In this document: piece by piece, positions 59,409-64,000 of the stretch
Position numbering within the stretch: position 1 is the first letter of the stretch
How the letters are laid out: each line of letters begins with the position of its first letter
Source: Calonectria ilicicola
Lineage: Eukaryota > Ascomycota > Sordariomycetes > Hypocreales > Nectriaceae
Reading direction: 5' to 3'
DNA length: 64,000 bases
NCBI GenBank assembly: GCA_020809705.1
Contig: CP085829.1
Location: 3,658,001-3,722,000 of the forward strand
Translations under genes and position numbers: made by a program
Notes under the pieces: generated by a model
Seen by the model: the letters and a program-made list of their open reading frames with translations, nothing else
What the model was told of the DNA's origin: nothing
Database searches by the model: none

Positions 59409-60891
59409 TTAGCGCGATGAGCACGAAAATGGTTTGTTGATCGATCCCGCCTGAAATTTGTGAATCTAGAAATGAACGTCAGCAATGTTTTGGGTCAACA
59501 ATATTTTCCAGCACATACCAGCTCTACAACACTCGCATACGTTCCGCATACCAAAATAGCTATTCCAACTAGAAATACGAATCCGTTGCACAAGGCGCTT
59601 TGGATGTTGCGTCTCTCGTACCATTTTCCTTCTTTCAGCAGCACAAACCACATAACGGGTGGCCAGTAGAACGAGAGGCCGGATACAAACAGTGATGCGC
59701 TAATCGACAGAAGCTCGGAAAAGAAAGGGATCGCCTCCGCAATTACCCACGCAATGATGGTCACGACAGCAACAAAGCCCAACCATGTGATCCAACCCTT
59801 CTTGGTGTTGACAAACCTTACAATCGAGTCCTTGTACATTTTACCGTGGATGTAACGACAGACGACAGTAGTGTTTATGGATCCAGAAATAAAGATGACC
59901 GGGAGGGCGATGCCAAAAACAACTCTAGATATGACAGGACCAGCTGACAGCAAAGCTGGGATTGGACATCCTGGCCCACAAATGCATATATTATTGCACC
60001 AGTCAGCGTGTAGACGACGATCTCGAAGATACCCAGCGCCCAAATTGACTTTGTGTAGTCTTTTGGTGTGTGCATTTCGTCCATGAAGGATGGTTGAGCA
60101 CCGGCAAAGGCGTACGCAAAGACGATACTGTTGACGGCGATGAAAGCCTCCGAAAAGGTCAGATCTTCTTTCGGCCAAGCTGACCAGTTGGAGGCAGCCA
60201 ATCCTCCCGGCTGGTCTGCACTTTGGATACCTGTCGCGACCATTGTTACGCCAATGGCCAAGACAATTGACGCAAAATCTATGTATCCAAGGACAGCGAT
60301 TTCGGCAAAGGACGGAGGGATAGCCAGCAGCCCGAGAATCACCATAGATACCACGCCAAACGCAATGGTACAGACATTGCTCTGCGTGATAGTGCTGAAG
60401 GCAATGGTGCCCGTCAAGCAGTGCGAGCCAACGACAAGAGTCAACTGCGAGACAAAGATTGCGCTAAACAGCATGTAGCCAAACTTCCCCATCATCAGCC
60501 TGCCAATGTCGGCATAGTGGGCAGTCTGGGGGTATTTTAGGATGACCTGTCCAAGTACGTAGCTGGCATAAATGGCAACAAGTCCAACACCTATGCAAAG
60601 GATAACACCTGCTACCATGCCAAGAGTGGCGAATGCAGAGGGTAGCCCCAGACTGCCCAGGGCCACGGCCTCAACGATGAGGACAATGGTGAGGCGTTTC
60701 CAACCAAGGCGGTGAAAGTGCGCTGTTCCTTCGAGGGTCTTTTGTGTTTCTACATCATGACCGCTCTTTTCATGATCGACTTCGTCCATGATGCCAGTTG
60801 AGAGGTCAACGGCGATAGCATCATCGTGCTTACTCTGGGCAGACTTTTCAGCATTGTGCTTTTTCGAGTGTTCGCCCGCGGCGGAGTCCAT
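59409..60891 (-). CDS. AAAP-family neutral amino acid permease (Mtr-like), with one-base frameshift
   Basis: Minus strand: main exon 60891-59519, then a 53-nt phase-0 intron (59518-59466, GTATGT, CTGAC branch site, TTCTAG) and a last exon 59465-59409 encoding 18 residues ending PFSCSSR, as is usual for fungal Mtr-type permeases. The start was set at the ATG giving MDSAAGEHSKKH; the upstream in-frame extension is unlike the family. About 11 membrane helices are expected and hydrophobic segments cover residues about 75-455. The protein would be a plasma-membrane proton symporter for neutral aliphatic and aromatic amino acids. In the conserved GQDVQS..ALLSAG stretch the frame slips by one base: the minus strand has three C where four are needed (plus-strand GGG at 59958-59960). 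Downstream frame and intron are intact, so this is either an assembly error or a very recent inactivation. If real, the product stops after about 325 residues, losing the last four or five helices. Confidence 0.85.
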
Positions 60892-63800
60892 GATGCAACA
60901 TAAAAATTCAAGAACAGCAAGTCCAGAACCAGAAGGTTTGGAGGTCAAGCGAAAAAAATATATTCTGGCCAGCACTCCTTATTATAAGGCAAGAACGATT
61001 CCGCATGCAAACAAGCCACTCACCAGCATTAACTTCTACCAGACCCGGGGGAGACCACCTTTCCAAAAAATGATACCCACAAGGTCCCATCTCCACAGAA
61101 CCTGGGGGCTGGGGTACGCTTCCGTTATCATGACCTCCACGCCATGATGCAGAAGCTCGTGGCGAGAAGAAAAAAAGAAGCTGCAGACACGCATACCGGG
61201 GTGGGACCTGAAACGAGCCGAAGGCCTTGCGCCCTCGGAAATCATCGGCTATGGGGAAGTGAGGATCTCCATTGAGCGTGGTATGAACAAAACAACCTTG
61301 CTAGCGAGCATATTTACCAGGCTATTGGCACGGCGCCAGGCAGCCGTTGCGAACAATGAGGCCATCAGTCAATTATCCACACGTAACAAGATGTTCGGCG
61401 TGTGAGTTTTGACATCTCCAGCGAATCACACGCCGCAGATTTCCCCCAGGTTCCGGGAGGCGGATCCACTCATTTCCGTCCTGGACAGGTAGGTCGAGCC
61501 GCAATTATCCTCGAGCTAGTTCGGAGGGTAATTCGATGCGTGGCAATGAGTGCTTGACAAGTCGACTCACTCTTTGTGATGGTTGTTGGTCATCTCTAAT
61601 CATTCTCTAATAAGAATCCATAAAATGCTCGGACCAATGTTGTAAGCCAATCATCTTTAAACGTTTGGCGATTATCCGAGGTTTTGCCAGTTTTTGCGAT
61701 TTTGGATTTTGCGCGGGTCGGAATATCTATTAACCACTCAATCAAAATATGTTCTGTACGATGCTCCACTTGCAGCGGGCCAGTGCCAGTGCAGGCCCTT
61801 TCCGAATCGTGATTTGTTGGATAGATATCAGCTTCAACGCCTACACTTTTATCTCCAGCCTTCTCTTTATCTCAGAACGCTTGCATGATGAGCAAAAGGT
61901 CGCCACAGGACGCATATGAGTATCGGGTCATTGCAACCGCGCATCCGTTTTTCCATCCACCCAATGAGCTATCAGACCCTTTCCACTTGTCAGTCTTAAT
62001 TGGTGTCAACGGTTATTTGCGGCACGTTTAGCTTCACAGAGGGGGGGGGCAGCATTCAAATGCGCGAGTCATTCAACGCCAAGATGGGGCAATTAGCGCT
62101 GAGCTTGCGGCTCAACGGCTCATCCTGCGTGGTAATCACCTCTCTAGGAGTGGAATTGATATCTGATGCGAAAACCAAGACGAAGATAGGCATCGATGAA
62201 GGTTGTGTGAAACCTAGGGGAGGGTGGAAACGAACGAAAGGAATCAGTGCCTGCACTACAGTCGACCAGATTTTCTTCTTCCAGAAGCCGATTAGACGTC
62301 AGTCCGAATATTTGATGCACAATTTTCCTCCCTCTTCCTAAAGAGAAAATCAAGATCAGGGCAGATCCTATCACTAGCTATAGAGGCCACAGGGTTACAT
62401 TTGGAAGCTCTTGTCTTGTCAATTGAAGGGTCTATCTAGGTCTCTTATAGCTGCTGTTGTGACTAGCTGTTCCGGTCGGCCGAGGGGAGTTTCTTTTAGG
62501 TTGAGGCTATCCAAAGCTAGCTACGGTGACCACCGCATACGGATGTTGCTTGCAGCCGCGTTGGGATAGGTCTGTAGTAGCTAGATCCTTCATCTAGGCA
62601 TTTATCCTGATTTGTATGACTATTTGGGGCCGGTTGCGGCAAGAGCTATCTAGCTGTTACTATAAGTACTGGACTGTGCCGTCGAGGGCATCGAGGCTTT
62701 GTAGTCAAGGTCCGGCCGGGCCCTAAGAGGCCCGGCTGCTAGGCTAGGCTGTTGAGACCATCTTGTGAGTGTGACAGATCCTTTTTGATCTGTGCTCAAA
62801 TCCAAAGAAAACTTGCCTTGACCCTCTCGACGCCACTTCTATACTCCTAATCGTCCTCACTAGCATTTCTGAGATGAGTATCTGCGGCCAGGGGGGCGTT
62901 GCCAATTTGATTTTCTGTTCTGATACAGTACAGTCAAGCGAGTCCCTTGCAACCCGAAATCATCCAGGATGTCGAGGGGAACAGCAGCGTTACACTTGAT
63001 GGCATTATCAGGTAGCGCGGCAATTTCTCAGCCGAAGCAAGGTCCCGCCGAACAATCATTTCCTTAAACAAGGCCCTTATTCATTGCTACGGGTTTTTTC
63101 ATAGATCGAAAACGTGGTGAACAACAAACGTACACTCGTAACAAGGGGGCTCACCAAGGAGAACAGACTCCCCAAGGACTCGGGATCCAAAAGCCAGCCG
63201 CAGTCCCTTGGTAAATGCACCATTCGATAGGAATATCCTGAATCTCAACAAACATTCGTTCCGCGCCATACAAGAATACTGCTACATTTGTCAGATCGCC
63301 CGAGTTGACGCTGATATTCTCATACCTGGCAACTGGCGACTCTGGCCTCATTTCAAATGTCAAGACAAGAAAAACGCGGACAGCGCCATAAAGTCTCACC
63401 TGTGCGATAAATCCAATGGATCAATAGCTTTTACGCTGTTAGTTTGATTCTGGGTGTCCCGTTTTGGGCTGGCGGGCGCGATCGAGAAAATCAGGCAGTT
63501 CACATCCCACTTGCGCGACAGTGACTGCAATCAAATTCCTACGATGATGCGACCCGCTTTGCAAAATGTCTTGGTCAAGTTAGCAAACATTATTACAGGA
63601 TAGTCGATTCTCTCTGTTTCCAACTTGGCATATTCGCACAGCGGGATGCTACCCATATCACGGTGTTGGTCTCGTGACCAGAAGATCACCAGCCTTCCTA
63701 TTCCTTGACGAAAGATAGAACTCTGCTCAATGGGGCATTTAGCTCTAATAGAGCGGCTATTCTACTGACTTAGCGCTTCTATGGGATAACTAGGTTTATC

Positions 63801-64000
63801 TAGGCGCTCGGCTACAATTCACGTTCAAGCTGTATCTACATGTAGGCAACGGGCTACCTCAATATTCACATCCACATTCACATCAACATGTGCACGCACA
63901 TCTTCACGAATTCCAGCGACCTGAGCCGGTCAACCCTACACCGCCTTAATACCAGCTATCCCAGTTTTCCCAGCTGGCATGTGTTGTCAACGCAGCACAT
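60892..64000. other. Gene-free end of the window with repeat-like text
   Basis: No gene is supported; frames at 62000-62341 and 63151-63447 overlap on opposite strands and have no domain. The sequence at 62440-62760 and again at 63720-63830 is rich in TAGCT, AGCTGTT and CTAGG words, like that at 10130-10660, and may be remnants of a mobile element. A GTCGAGGGCATCGAGG word at about 62681 resembles the minisatellite at 15.1 kb. A CACATCCACATTCACATCAACATG series (about 63868-63890) is a short imperfect repeat. The first 100-200 bases are the permease promoter and leader. Confidence 0.4.

Noticed and set aside
63151..63447. Overlapping opposite-strand frames near the window end as a gene fragment
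   Set aside because: Neither has a known domain; surrounding sequence is repeat-like and no splice sites fit.

Overview
The window is nuclear DNA of a filamentous ascomycete (Pezizomycotina, probably a Sordariomycete). The evidence is: genes split by 45-130 nt introns with GT..AG ends and CTAAC-like branch points; fungus-specific families (Zn2Cys6 regulator, HET domain, HAL-type kinase, fungal CorA-like protein, DUF3638/DUF3645 protein); and start sites preceded by CT-rich leaders. I cannot fix genus or species. All gene models were built by reading frames and splice sites by eye; no database search was possible.

Layout. 0-4.4 kb: a bZIP regulator, then a three-exon gene of unknown family. 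7.1-8.4 kb: a CorA-like membrane protein whose frame is broken by nonsense codons. 9.5-10 kb: an intact RidA-family gene. 10.7-14.5 kb: the C-terminal part of a very large DUF3638/DUF3645 protein, truncated at its N-terminus and frameshifted. 17.2-18.6 kb: a helical-repeat protein with an acidic tail. 18.9-19.2 kb: a small spliced minus-strand gene. 19.2-25.9 kb: no supportable gene, but a degenerate array of a GGGCCTCCGA-like motif at about 21.7-23.3 kb. 25.9-29.1 kb: a HAL4/SAT4-like protein kinase on the minus strand with an unusually long first intron. 29.1-41.2 kb: about 12 kb with no credible gene. 41.2-46 kb: visibly more AT-rich minus-strand block with one intact gene (a paralogue of the gene at 3.3 kb) and two decayed ones. 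46.3-48.7 kb: a GNAT acetyltransferase and an APH-family phosphotransferase, convergent. 48.7-54.2 kb: no gene, with an AT-rich block near its end. 54.2-60.9 kb: a HET-domain protein with an added Cys-rich segment, a Zn2Cys6 transcription factor, and a neutral amino acid permease (convergent with the regulator) carrying a one-base frameshift. 60.9-64 kb: gene-free, with repeat-like text resembling that at 10.1-10.7 kb.

Overall this is accessory-type sequence: low gene density, lineage-specific families, several decaying genes whose stops are explainable by C:G to T:A transitions (as expected of repeat-induced point mutation or methyl-C decay), and single-base indels in long conserved frames. 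Housekeeping-like genes (RidA, HAL kinase, permease) are interspersed. I see no biosynthetic gene cluster, no CRISPR array, no rRNA or tRNA gene, and no intact transposon. The genes do not form an evident pathway; the nearest to a functional grouping is the Zn2Cys6 regulator next to the permease, and that link is positional only.
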